Origin: Solimonas sp. K1W22B-7
GTDB lineage: Bacteria; Pseudomonadota; Gammaproteobacteria; Nevskiales; Nevskiaceae
Assembly: GCF_003428335.1 (NCBI RefSeq)
Contig: NZ_CP031704.1
Span: 2,418,001 to 2,482,000 of the forward strand
Direction: 5' to 3'
Length of the DNA stretch: 64,000 nt
In this document: positions 42,053-51,090 of the stretch, piece by piece
Layout of the letters: each line of letters begins with the position of its first letter
How positions within the stretch are numbered: position 1 is the first letter of the stretch
Notes under the pieces: model-generated
What the model was told of the DNA's origin: nothing
What the model saw: the letters and a program-made list of their open reading frames with translations, nothing else
Databases searched by the model: none
Program-made: the position numbers and the translations under genes

Positions 42053-42319
42053 TCAGGCTTCGCTGGGAGTTCGCGCGCTGATGGCCAGCGCGTGGATATC
42101 CGTCTGCATCATCTCGCCCAGCGCGGCGTAGACCTGGCGGTGGCGCGCGACGTGCCCCTGGCCTTCGAAGGCGGCGGACACGATCTTGACGCGGAAGTGT
42201 CCGCGGCCGGTGGCGGCGCCGGCGTGGCCGGCATGCAGGTGGCTTTCGTCTTCCACCGCCAGTTCCACCGGTGCGAAGGCCTGCAGCAGGCAGTCGCGGA
42301 TGCGTTCGACGCGGTTCAT
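42053..42319 (-). CDS. bolA: BolA family protein
   Basis: 88-aa member of the BolA family, which works with monothiol glutaredoxins in iron-sulfur handling and affects envelope and morphology genes. Conserved helix-turn region ending in the family C-terminal IHALAISA; the N-terminal [12 protein letters not shown] helix and the [14 protein letters not shown] strand are typical. Its start overlaps the yciI stop by 4 bases. A longer frame upstream lies within yciI and is not used. BolA versus IbaG assignment is not certain. Confidence 0.9.
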   Translation of the reverse strand: MNRVERIRDCLLQAFAPVELAVEDESHLHAGHAGAATGRGHFRVKIVSAAFEGQGHVARHRQVYAALGEMMQTDIHALAISARTPSEA

Positions 42320-42615
42320 GGCAGGGCCTGTACGAAGGGCGTGACTTCCACGCGCTCGTAGACGCCGGCGGCGAGGTAGGGGTCGGCCTCGGCCCAGGCC
42401 TTGGCGGCTTCGAGGCTGGGGAATTCGGCGACGATCAGGCTGCCGTGGAAGCCGGCCTGCGGCGCGTCGGCGGCGTCGGCCCTGGGGCGTGGGCCGGCCA
42501 GCACCAGGCGGCCTTCGGCGACCAGCAGCTTGATGCGCTCGACGTGCGCCGGGCGCGTGGCCAGGCGGCCGGCGAGGCTGTCGGGCACGTCCACGCCCCA
42601 GATTGCGTAGAGCAT
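42316..42615 (-). CDS. yciI: YciI family protein
   Basis: 99-aa ferredoxin-like alpha+beta barrel protein of the YCII family (muconolactone-isomerase-like fold), of unknown physiological role. Family marks: MLYAIWGVD start, [11 protein letters not shown] with the conserved histidine, GPRP and [17 protein letters not shown] 42615 has GGAG 8 bases upstream; GTG 42618 is an alternative. Between yciB and bolA with 1- and 4-base overlaps, so a tight operon. Confidence 0.92.
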   Translation of the reverse strand: MLYAIWGVDVPDSLAGRLATRPAHVERIKLLVAEGRLVLAGPRPRADAADAPQAGFHGSLIVAEFPSLEAAKAWAEADPYLAAGVYERVEVTPFVQALP

Positions 42616-43148
42616 CACTTCTGCTCCTGCAGGTAAGGCGACAGGAAGGGTGCATGCGCCAGCATGAACACGAACATCAGGATCAGGGTGCCCGGAAATT
42701 TGAACAGCATCCAGGTGTCGTAGCTGAAGGTCTTTGCCACCCAGATATTGAGTGCGGCGCTGAATGCGAAGTAGACCACCCAGGCAACGTTGACCTTGCG
42801 CCAGACCGGATCGGGCAGGGCGAAGGACTTTTCGCCCATGCGCTGCAGCAGCACCTTGTCGCCGACCAGATGGCTGCCGGCCAGGGCCAGGGCGAAGATG
42901 CCGTAGACCAGGGTGGGCTTGTACTGGATGAAGGTGGCGTTGCGCAGGTACAGCGTCAGCCCGCCCAGCGCCAGTGCAATCAGCGCTGTCACGAAATGCG
43001 CCTTGTGCAGGCGTTTCTCGGTGAACCCGTAGTACGCCACCAGCAGGAACAGGGAGACGATCAGCGCGATGGTGGCGGCGTAGACGTCGAACAGGAAATA
43101 GGCGCCGAGGAAGACCAGCGCAGGCAGGGAGTCGAGCAGGAATTTCAT
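42615..43148 (-). CDS. yciB: Inner-membrane septation protein YciB (IspZ family)
   Basis: 177 aa with five or six membrane helices and the family signature [18 protein letters not shown] at the N-terminus, followed by [10 protein letters not shown] and [10 protein letters not shown]. YciB is involved in envelope synthesis and cell division in enterobacteria. First gene of the minus-strand yciB-yciI-bolA cluster. Confidence 0.93.
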   Translation of the reverse strand: MKFLLDSLPALVFLGAYFLFDVYAATIALIVSLFLLVAYYGFTEKRLHKAHFVTALIALALGGLTLYLRNATFIQYKPTLVYGIFALALAGSHLVGDKVLLQRMGEKSFALPDPVWRKVNVAWVVYFAFSAALNIWVAKTFSYDTWMLFKFPGTLILMFVFMLAHAPFLSPYLQEQK

Positions 43149-43269
43149 GCGCGCATTGTAAGCCGCTTGCTGCAGGATGGTGTCATTGGATGATCGGTGC
43201 GTCCCTCGATACGCACGCTTCGCGGGCTACTCGGGATGAACGGTTCGCTGATTGCATTAAGATGACCGG

Positions 43270-43896
43270 ATGACTGCCCAATGGCTCGAGCTGCACCCCC
43301 AGAATCCCCAGAAGCGCTTGCTCACGCAGGCCGCCGAGCGGCTGCGCGAGGGCGCGGTGATCGCCTGGCCTACCGACTCCTGCTATGCCCTGGGTTGTCA
43401 CCTGGACGACCGCGAGGCGGCCGAGCGCCTGCGCCGCATCCGCGACTTCGACCGCCACCACCAGTTCACCCTGGTCTGCCGCGACCTGTCGGAGATCGCG
43501 ACCTATGCCCGCGTCGACAACCAGCAGTTCCGCCTGCTCAAGTCGCTGACACCGGGGCCCTATACCTTCATCCTGGAAGCGACCAAGGAACTGCCCAAGC
43601 GCATCGCCCACGAGAAGCGCAAGACCGTGGGCATCCGCGTGCCGGAGCACGTGGTGGCCCAGGCCCTGCTGGAGACCCTGGGCGAGCCGCTGATCTCCTG
43701 CACCCTGCAGTTCCCGGACGAGGACGGCCCGGTGAGCGACCCCCAGGACTTCCGCCAGCGGCTGATGCGCGAGGTGGACCTGGTGCTGGACGCCGGCAAC
43801 TGCGGCACCGAGCCGACCACCGTGCTGGACCTCAGCGGCGGCGGGGTGCAGCTGATGCGCCAGGGCAAGGGCGATACCTCCCGCCTGGGGCTCTGA
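43270..43896 (+). CDS. yciO: YciO-type Sua5/YrdC-domain protein
   Basis: 208-aa single YrdC domain. Signatures: AWPTDSCYALGC nucleotide/bicarbonate-binding N-terminus, the KSLTPGPYTFIL motif and GIRVPEHVVAQALLE. Resembles the YciO subgroup, whose role is unclear, rather than TsaC, which makes the threonylcarbamoyl-AMP for tRNA t6A. Divergent from yciB across 121 bases. Confidence 0.9.
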   Translation: MTAQWLELHPQNPQKRLLTQAAERLREGAVIAWPTDSCYALGCHLDDREAAERLRRIRDFDRHHQFTLVCRDLSEIATYARVDNQQFRLLKSLTPGPYTFILEATKELPKRIAHEKRKTVGIRVPEHVVAQALLETLGEPLISCTLQFPDEDGPVSDPQDFRQRLMREVDLVLDAGNCGTEPTTVLDLSGGGVQLMRQGKGDTSRLGL

Positions 43897-43935
43897 AAGA
43901 GCCTTCTGAGCGCCGGTTCACCGGCCTCCATCCCG

Positions 43936-43941
43936 TATAAT
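43936..43941 (+). promoter_or_regulatory. -10 element of the M50 protease gene
   Basis: Consensus TATAAT flanked by CCCG/CGGG, ending 7 bases before the ATG at 43949. The expected start would fall at or next to the start codon. The -35 is poor (CGGTTC region near 43914). Confidence 0.5.
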
Positions 43942-43948
43942 CGGGCTC

Positions 43949-44635
43949 ATGCCAGTCGATTCCAGCCTGGTCCAGACCATCGCCATCTGGGCCCTCCCGG
44001 TTTTATTCGCGATCACGCTGCACGAGGTGGCCCACGGGCTGGCCGCGCGGCGCCTGGGTGACCCCACGGCCGCGAGCCAGGGACGGCTGAGCCTGAACCC
44101 GCTGCGCCATGTCGATCCGGTGGGTACGGTGGTGGTGCCGATCGTGCTGCTGGTGCTGAGCAAGCTGGCCGGCGGCGGCTTCCTGTTCGGCTGGGCCAAG
44201 CCCGTTCCGGTGGACTACCGTCGCCTGCGCCATCCGCATCGCGACATGGCGCTGGTGGCCGCTGCGGGGCCGCTGGCCAATCTGCTCATGGCCATCGGCT
44301 GGGGGCTGCTGCTGAAGCTGGCGCTGACGATGGGCAGCGACGAGGGCCTGTGGCTGGGCCTGCGCTACATGTCGGTGGCCGGTGTCACCGTGAACCTGGT
44401 GCTGATGGTCCTGAACCTGATCCCCCTGCCGCCGCTGGACGGCGGCCGGGTACTCACCGGCCTGCTGCCGCTGCCGCTGGCGGTGCGCTATGCCAAGCTG
44501 GAACCCTATGGCCTGCTGATCGTCGTCGGCCTGCTTGCGACCGGCCTGCTGTCGAAGATCATGTACTGGCCCCTGTTCATCTCCGAGAGCCTGCTCTACA
44601 CGTTGCTGGGCCTCAACCCGTCCTTGCTCTACTAG
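43949..44635 (+). CDS. Site-2 protease family (M50) membrane metalloprotease
   Basis: 228 aa, about six membrane helices. The zinc-binding HEVAH lies in the first helix (about residues 25-29) and the second metal motif [11 protein letters not shown] in a later one (about 158-168). The YwhC-like subgroup lacks a PDZ domain, unlike RseP. Substrates unknown. Ends 4 bases before trpS, so the two are likely co-transcribed; yciO-M50-trpS-scpAB-rluB is a recurrent proteobacterial order. Confidence 0.92.
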   Translation: MPVDSSLVQTIAIWALPVLFAITLHEVAHGLAARRLGDPTAASQGRLSLNPLRHVDPVGTVVVPIVLLVLSKLAGGGFLFGWAKPVPVDYRRLRHPHRDMALVAAAGPLANLLMAIGWGLLLKLALTMGSDEGLWLGLRYMSVAGVTVNLVLMVLNLIPLPPLDGGRVLTGLLPLPLAVRYAKLEPYGLLIVVGLLATGLLSKIMYWPLFISESLLYTLLGLNPSLLY

Positions 44636-44639
44636 AACC

Positions 44640-45637
<998 letters not shown>

Positions 45638-45641
<4 letters not shown>

Positions 45642-46534
45642 ACGAGACCGAAACCCCTGTCGCCGAGGAAACCAGCGTCGTTGCGGTTGCCGACGCGCTG
45701 AGGATGCCGAAGATCCATGGCCAGTCCATGGACAAGTTGCCTGAGGATCTGTACATCCCGCCGGATGCGCTCGAAGTGTTCCTCGACGCCTTCGAAGGCC
45801 CGCTGGATCTCTTGCTGTACCTGATCCGGCGCCAGAACCTCAACATCCTCGATATCCCGGTACTGCAGATCACGAAGCAGTACGTGCAGTACATCAGCCT
45901 GATGCGCGAGATGAAGCTGGAGCTCGCCGCGGAGTACCTGGTGATGGCGGCGCTGCTGGCCGAGATCAAGTCGCGCATCCTGCTGCCGCGTCCGCCGCCG
46001 GATGAGGTGGAGGAGGAGGGCGACCCGCGCATGGAGCTGGTGCGCCGCCTGCAGGAGTACGAGCGCTACAAGAGCGCCGGCGAGAGCCTGGAGAAGATGC
46101 CGCGCGTCGGCCGCGACCTGTTCATGGCGCAGGCACGCCCCGAGGTGATCCCGCAGATCGCGCGGCTGCCGATGCCGACGCTGCGCGAGCTGCTGATGTC
46201 CTTCCGTGACGTGATGGAACGGGCCAAGCTGTTCACCCACCACCACATCTCGCGCGAGCCGCTGTCGGTGCGCGAGCGCATGTCGCACATCCTGTCGCTG
46301 GTGCAGGGCGGCCCGCGCCGGCTGGAAGACCTGGTGGACCCGGAAGAGGGCCGCCTCGGCGTGGTGGTCTGTTTCCTCGCGATCCTGGAGCTGACCAAGT
46401 CGGCGCTGCTGGACGTGGTGCAGGAATCTGCGTTCGCGCCGCTGATGGTGCAGACCGCCAAGGCCCGTCCCTGGCTGGAAGACGAAGAAGATGAACAGGC
46501 GGACGGCGCAGCCGCCGCCGGGGAAGACGCATGA
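45638..46534 (+). CDS. scpA: Segregation and condensation protein A
   Basis: Kleisin bridging the SMC heads, partner of the smc gene at 24.2 kb. The family core begins with the [23 protein letters not shown] motif near residue 53. [21 protein letters not shown] follows, and a winged-helix C-terminus ([13 protein letters not shown]). The N-terminal 40 residues and the C-terminal acidic tail are variable. 298 aa. Confidence 0.96.
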
Positions 46535-47415
46535 ACCAAGAAATCACCGAAATCCAGACCGCCGAACCGGAACAGCCGGGCCTGCTCGCCAGCGAGCCCG
46601 TGACGCAGCTGGTCAACATCCTCGAGTCGCTGCTGCTGGCCTCCGAATTGCCGCTGTCGCTGGAACAGCTGCACCGCCTGCTGGGCCCCGAGCTGGGCGT
46701 CGGCAAGAAGGAAATCCGCGCCGGGCTCGACGCCCTGACGCAGGCCCTGGAAGGCCGCGCCACGGAGCTGTCGGAAGTCGCCAGCGGCTTCCGCATCCAG
46801 GTGCGCCCGAGCTATGCCGAGTGGGTCAGCCGGCTGTGGCAGGAGAAGCCGCCGCGCATGTCGCGTGCGCTGCTCGAGACGCTGGCGATCATCTGCTACC
46901 GCCAGCCGGTGACGCGCGGCGAGGTGGAAGAGATCCGCGGCGTGGCGTTGTCGCCCAACATCATCCGCACCCTGCTGGAGCGCGGCTGGATCCGCGAGCT
47001 GGGCGTCAAGGAAGTGCCGGGCCGCCCTTCGCTGTTCGGCACCACGCACCAGATGCTGGACGATCTCAACATCAAGTCGCTGGACGACCTGCCGTCGCTG
47101 CCCGAGATCAAGGACCCGGCGCAGCTCGAAGCGGCGCTGGCGCGCCTGGGCGAGGGCCTGCCCGGAGCGGTCGCCGCGCTGGCGGGGCCGGAGGCGGAAG
47201 CGGAAGGCGAGGCTGAAGCAGAAGCCGGGGTTGCGGCTGAAGCCGCGGAGCCGGTCGACGTGGAGGCGGAGGCTGGCGAAGAGCCGGTGGCTGCAGACGC
47301 TGATGCTGAGACCGGGACTGACCCCGCTACAGATGCCGCCGCGGATGCCGAAGAGCCGGATGCTCTGGGCGACGAGCCGCCCACCGAAGCTTCCGACGAA
47401 CCGAGCCTCCATTGA
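46531..47415 (+). CDS. scpB: Segregation and condensation protein B
   Basis: Winged-helix dimer of the SMC-ScpAB complex. Core about residues 20-190 with LLLASELPLSLEQL, MSRALLETLAIICYRQPVTRGEVEEIRGV and RGWIRELGVKEVPGRP. The last ~90 residues are an Ala/Glu-rich acidic low-complexity tail with repeated EAEAE-like units, longer than usual. Starts overlapping scpA; its stop overlaps the rluB start. Confidence 0.95.
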   Translation: MNQEITEIQTAEPEQPGLLASEPVTQLVNILESLLLASELPLSLEQLHRLLGPELGVGKKEIRAGLDALTQALEGRATELSEVASGFRIQVRPSYAEWVSRLWQEKPPRMSRALLETLAIICYRQPVTRGEVEEIRGVALSPNIIRTLLERGWIRELGVKEVPGRPSLFGTTHQMLDDLNIKSLDDLPSLPEIKDPAQLEAALARLGEGLPGAVAALAGPEAEAEGEAEAEAGVAAEAAEPVDVEAEAGEEPVAADADAETGTDPATDAAADAEEPDALGDEPPTEASDEPSLH

Positions 47416-48716
47416 AGACCCCCCCCAGAGCGCCGCGCAAGCCATCGTCGAGGACCTCCTCGACGTTCTCGAAGTCCTCGTCCCGTTCATCGGACTCCAG
47501 GACCTCGGAGAAGTCGTCGGCGCGATCGGCGTCGCGGCCGTCCTCGGCACGGCCTGCTTCGAAGTCGTCGTTCTCGAAGCCGTCGTCTTCAAGGCCGTCC
47601 TCCTCGCGGCCGCCGTCTTCGAAGCCGCCGGTGCGGGCGCCGCGCTCGGCGCCGAAACCGGCTGCGCGGGCCGCTGCCGACGGATCCACCCGGTCGCCGG
47701 CAGTGACGACGCCTGCCGCGCCGTCGGCACCCGGTGCGGGCGAGCGCATCCAGAAAGCCCTGGCCACCGCCGGCGTCGCCTCGCGTCGCGAGATCGAGTC
47801 GATGATCGCCGAGGGTCGCATCCACGTGAACGGCCAGCCGGCCAAGGCCGGCCAGCCGGTGTCGCCGGGCGACCGCATCACGCTCGACGGCAAGCCCCTG
47901 CGCCTGTCCAGCAAGGTGGAACCGCCGCGCGTGCTGCTGTTCAAGAAGCGCGCCGGCGAGATGGTGACGCGTGACGATCCCGAAGGCCGCCGCACGGTGT
48001 TCCGCAAATTGCCCGAGCTGGACAGCGGCCGCTGGATCGCCGTGGGCCGTCTCGACATCAACACCTCCGGCCTGCTGCTGCTGACCAACCATGGCGAGCT
48101 GGCGCGGCGCCTGACCCACCCCAGCTTCGAGGTGCCGCGGCGCTACGCGGTGCGTGTGCTGGGCGAGATCACTCCTGAAGTGCTGCAGCGCCTGCGCACC
48201 GGCGTGACGCTGGAGGACGGCGAAGCCCATTTCGAATCGATCGCTCCCGGCGTCAACGAGGACGGCCACAGCGCCAACCAGTGGTACGAGGTGATGCTGC
48301 GCGAGGGGCGCAACCGCGAGGTGCGGCGCCTGTTCGAATCGCAGAAGCTGCAGGTCAGCCGCCTGATCCGCGTCAGCTACGGCCCGCTGGAACTGGGCCG
48401 CGGCATCCGCAGCGGCGGCTATCGCGAGGCCACGCCGGAAGAACTGCTGGCGCTGATGTCGGCCGTGGGCCTGGAAGCCGAGGCGGTGGTGGCCAAGCCC
48501 AAGTCCGACCGCAAGCGGCGCATCGACGAGGACGATGACTCCGAGGTGCCGTTCCAGGCCAAGAAGCTGACGCGCCATGCCGGCAAGAGCGCGCGTCCCT
48601 GGGAGTCGCAGCCCTCCGCGCGCACGCCCCGTTCCGGCGGCACCAAGAAGATCGCCCCGTCGAACAAGGGTGGTGTTTCGCGGAAGCCGGGTGGTTCGAA
48701 GAAGGGCGGGCGCTAG
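47412..48716 (+). CDS. rluB: 23S rRNA pseudouridine synthase RluB-like
   Basis: Modifies uridine 2605 of 23S rRNA (by family). An S4 domain (GERIQKALATAGVASRREIE) begins near residue 111. The catalytic domain with the active aspartate in GRLDINTSGLLLLTN is near 210-225. The C-terminus is a Lys/Arg-rich tail. The first ~85 residues are Ser/Arg/Pro-rich and come from repeated TCGAAG/TCGTC units; the only upstream start in frame is TTG 47412, overlapping the scpB stop. If that is not used, translation must begin at a GTG near 47629. Confidence 0.9.
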   Translation: MKTPPRAPRKPSSRTSSTFSKSSSRSSDSRTSEKSSARSASRPSSARPASKSSFSKPSSSRPSSSRPPSSKPPVRAPRSAPKPAARAAADGSTRSPAVTTPAAPSAPGAGERIQKALATAGVASRREIESMIAEGRIHVNGQPAKAGQPVSPGDRITLDGKPLRLSSKVEPPRVLLFKKRAGEMVTRDDPEGRRTVFRKLPELDSGRWIAVGRLDINTSGLLLLTNHGELARRLTHPSFEVPRRYAVRVLGEITPEVLQRLRTGVTLEDGEAHFESIAPGVNEDGHSANQWYEVMLREGRNREVRRLFESQKLQVSRLIRVSYGPLELGRGIRSGGYREATPEELLALMSAVGLEAEAVVAKPKSDRKRRIDEDDDSEVPFQAKKLTRHAGKSARPWESQPSARTPRSGGTKKIAPSNKGGVSRKPGGSKKGGR

Positions 48717-48725
48717 TTGTTTCCC

Positions 48726-48752
48726 GTAGGAGCGGCTGTCAGCCGCTCCTGC
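48726..48752. repeat. Short REP palindrome (GTAGGAGCGGCT family)
   Basis: AGGAGCGGCT and AGCCGCTCCT arms around a 3-base loop, 10 bases after the rluB stop. Same family as 22798-22869. Confidence 0.8.
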
Positions 48753-48808
48753 AAAAGCCCTCCAGCCGCGGCGCATACTCCGGTGCACCTTTTTCGCCGG
48801 AGCCTGCC

Positions 48809-49189
48809 ATGCCCAGCACCGAAACCCTCGAGCGCTTCATCGCCCGCGTCGAAGACAACGCGCATCCGGAGGCGATCGAGGAGTTCTACGCGCCGCACGC
48901 GACCATGCGTGAGAACCAGTCGGCGCCGCGCGTCGGCCGCGGTACGCTGGTGAGCAATGAGCGTGGCGTGATGGCGCGGGCGCAGTCGGTGCGCTCGCAG
49001 TGCGTCCGCCCGGTGCTGGCCAGTGGCGAGCACGTGGCGATCCGCTGGATCTTCGATTTCCATTGGCGCGACGGCAGCCACAGCCACATCGAGGAAGTGA
49101 CCTGGCAGCGCTGGGAAGGCGAGCAGATCGCCGAGGAAACCTTCTTCTACGATCCGGCGCAGATGCGGCCGGTGAAGCGGCCGGCCTGA
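48809..49189 (+). CDS. NTF2-like (SnoaL/nuclear transport factor 2) family protein
   Basis: 126 aa. Helix-then-sheet pattern of the NTF2-like fold: LERFIARVEDNAHPEAIEEFYAPHATMREN, a central strand HVAIRWIFDFHWRDG with a histidine-rich loop, and EEVTWQRWEGEQIAEETFFYDP. Such proteins serve as small isomerases, hydrolases or ligand-binding domains, so no reaction can be named. Convergent with the acetoacetate-decarboxylase-like gene. Confidence 0.82.
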   Translation: MPSTETLERFIARVEDNAHPEAIEEFYAPHATMRENQSAPRVGRGTLVSNERGVMARAQSVRSQCVRPVLASGEHVAIRWIFDFHWRDGSHSHIEEVTWQRWEGEQIAEETFFYDPAQMRPVKRPA

Positions 49190-49249
49190 TTCGCAAGGGA
49201 CCGCGATCGCCGTCCCCTGCAAGCTCCGGGTGAAAGCGCCCGGGCCTGC

Positions 49250-50185
49250 CTACGCCGGCCCGAGCAGTTCCGGCGTGCCGACGATCCAGTTGAGCCGCGC
49301 GCAGACGCGGGTTTCCATCGGCCGTGCCAGCAGCGGCAGCTTGCCGAAGCGCTGGTAGGCCGGATGATCGCCGAACTCCACCTTGGCGCTGCCGCGCGCG
49401 CCGCGGTAGCCCTCGCCGACGGCGGCACAGCGGCTGCGCAGGACCTGCCCCTGCAGGATCGAGAAGCTGTTGAAGCTCAGGTCCATGTGCCATTGCAGGT
49501 AGCTGCGCGGCGCGGAGACTTCCAGCGCCGCCAGGCGGTGGCCGTCGGCTTCCATGCTGGCCAGGCCGGTCTGGCTGCCGAGTGCGAACTCCGCATGGGC
49601 GAGCTGACGCGGCAGGCCGTAGAGCTGTACGCCGACATCGCGCGCCCGCACACGGTCCACCGCCGATTCCAGCGTGAACAGTCCCAGGGCAGGATCCTGC
49701 CCACCGCGCAGGGCTTCGCGCAGCAGCGACCAGGCGGGCAGGCGCCTGGGGGTATCCAGGAACATCGGCGTGGCGATGCTCAGCTCCTGGTAACGCCCGA
49801 GGCCGCCGCGATGAACGTGGTTGGCGGACACCAGCAGCACGCCGTGCCAGGGCGTGATGCGCGCCGGCGTCAGCCGCGTGGTCGGCGGCAGCAAGGGGCG
49901 CAGGGTGGCCAGCGGCACGGCGAAGGCGGCCGAGACCATGCTGACGTCGGTGTGGATCAGCGGGAAGCGGTTGGGCGGGCCATACCAGCCCGACCATTCG
50001 ACCTGCACCAGCGGCTGCGCGGCCAGGGCCTCGAACAGCTTCGGCTCGATCAGGTTGTCGCGGCCCTCGGCCTCGTCGGCCAGCAGGGTTTCAGGAGTCG
50101 GCGCCACGCCTTCCCTGAGACGCGCGCGCAGCTTGCCCGGCAGTTCCACGGGCACTACCGGCGGCAACCCCGGCAGGCGCAGCAT
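49250..50185 (-). CDS. Acetoacetate-decarboxylase-like superfamily protein
   Basis: 311 aa, soluble. The central region (LLPPTTRLTPARITPWHGVLLVSANHVHRGGLGRYQELSIATPM) resembles the acetoacetate decarboxylase fold around its glutamates. I cannot identify a secure Schiff-base lysine, so true decarboxylase activity is doubtful. The start overlaps the SDR stop by one base (TGATG), so it is translationally coupled to that oxidoreductase; the pair may process a lipid- or ketone-like substrate. Confidence 0.65.
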   Translation of the reverse strand: MLRLPGLPPVVPVELPGKLRARLREGVAPTPETLLADEAEGRDNLIEPKLFEALAAQPLVQVEWSGWYGPPNRFPLIHTDVSMVSAAFAVPLATLRPLLPPTTRLTPARITPWHGVLLVSANHVHRGGLGRYQELSIATPMFLDTPRRLPAWSLLREALRGGQDPALGLFTLESAVDRVRARDVGVQLYGLPRQLAHAEFALGSQTGLASMEADGHRLAALEVSAPRSYLQWHMDLSFNSFSILQGQVLRSRCAAVGEGYRGARGSAKVEFGDHPAYQRFGKLPLLARPMETRVCARLNWIVGTPELLGPA

Positions 50186-50979
50186 CAGGGGGTCCTCATC
50201 AGGCGCGCCGCCAGCCAGGCCAGCCAGGGGCGTGGCGTGAGGCGCGTGAAGAAGGCAGACAGGGCATTGAACCAGCCGGGCACCACGACGTAGCGCCGCG
50301 ACAGCATGGCGCGGATGCCGGCCTGCGCCACGGCGGGGCTGGTCATCATCGTGGCGTCGTGGAACCAGTTGCGCTTCTGGCCCGAGACGTCCAGGAACTC
50401 GGTGGCGGTGACGCCGGGGCAGATCACGGTGCAGGACACGCCGCTGCCGCGCAGCTCGAAATTGAGGGCGTTGCCGTAGTTGAGCACGTAGGCCTTGGCG
50501 GCGCCGTAGGAGGCGTAGGTCGGCGAAGGCTGGAAGGCGCCGGTGGAGGCCACCTGCAGGATGTAGCCGCTGCCGCGCTTGACCATGTCCCTGGCGAACA
50601 GCTGGGTCAGCTGGGTCAGCGCCACCACGTCCAGTTGCAGCATCTCGTTGGCACGGCGCGGCGGCAGGTCGATGTCGCGGCCGAACAGGCCGAAGCCGGC
50701 GTTGTTGACCAGCACGTCCACGGCCAGCTTCTGCTGGCGCATGAGGTCATGCAGGGCGCGGGGCGCCTCGGGCTGCGACAGGTCCAGGGTCACCACGGTG
50801 ACCTCGGTGCCGTGGGCGGCCTTCAGCTCCTGCTGCAGCTGCTTGAGCCGGTCTTCGCGGCGTGCCACCACCACCAGGCGGCAGCCGCGGCGTGCCAGTT
50901 CGCGGGCGAAATCCACCCCGAGCCCCGACGAGGCCCCGGTGACGAGCGCAGTCTTGCCAGCGATGACGGGATCCGCCAT
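50185..50979 (-). CDS. Short-chain dehydrogenase/reductase
   Basis: 264-aa classical SDR. Nucleotide motif TGASSGLG near residues 14-21, NNAGFG, the catalytic Ser in QVASTGAF and YGAAK with catalytic Tyr and Lys. The Arg pair in VVARREDRL after strand 2 suggests NADP(H) use. The C-terminal 35 residues are hydrophobic/basic and may touch the membrane. Substrate unknown; operon with the acetoacetate-decarboxylase-like gene. Confidence 0.9.
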   Translation of the reverse strand: MADPVIAGKTALVTGASSGLGVDFARELARRGCRLVVVARREDRLKQLQQELKAAHGTEVTVVTLDLSQPEAPRALHDLMRQQKLAVDVLVNNAGFGLFGRDIDLPPRRANEMLQLDVVALTQLTQLFARDMVKRGSGYILQVASTGAFQPSPTYASYGAAKAYVLNYGNALNFELRGSGVSCTVICPGVTATEFLDVSGQKRNWFHDATMMTSPAVAQAGIRAMLSRRYVVVPGWFNALSAFFTRLTPRPWLAWLAARLMRTP

Positions 50980-51090
50980 GGCTCCCCCTGAATAATAATT
51001 GGTCGCAATTGTTGCATGGAGCGGCCACCCGTGCCGCTCTCCGCAACGGAATTCCTGCTCCCGCTGCTGTCAGCAATTCCCGGCGGCGGA

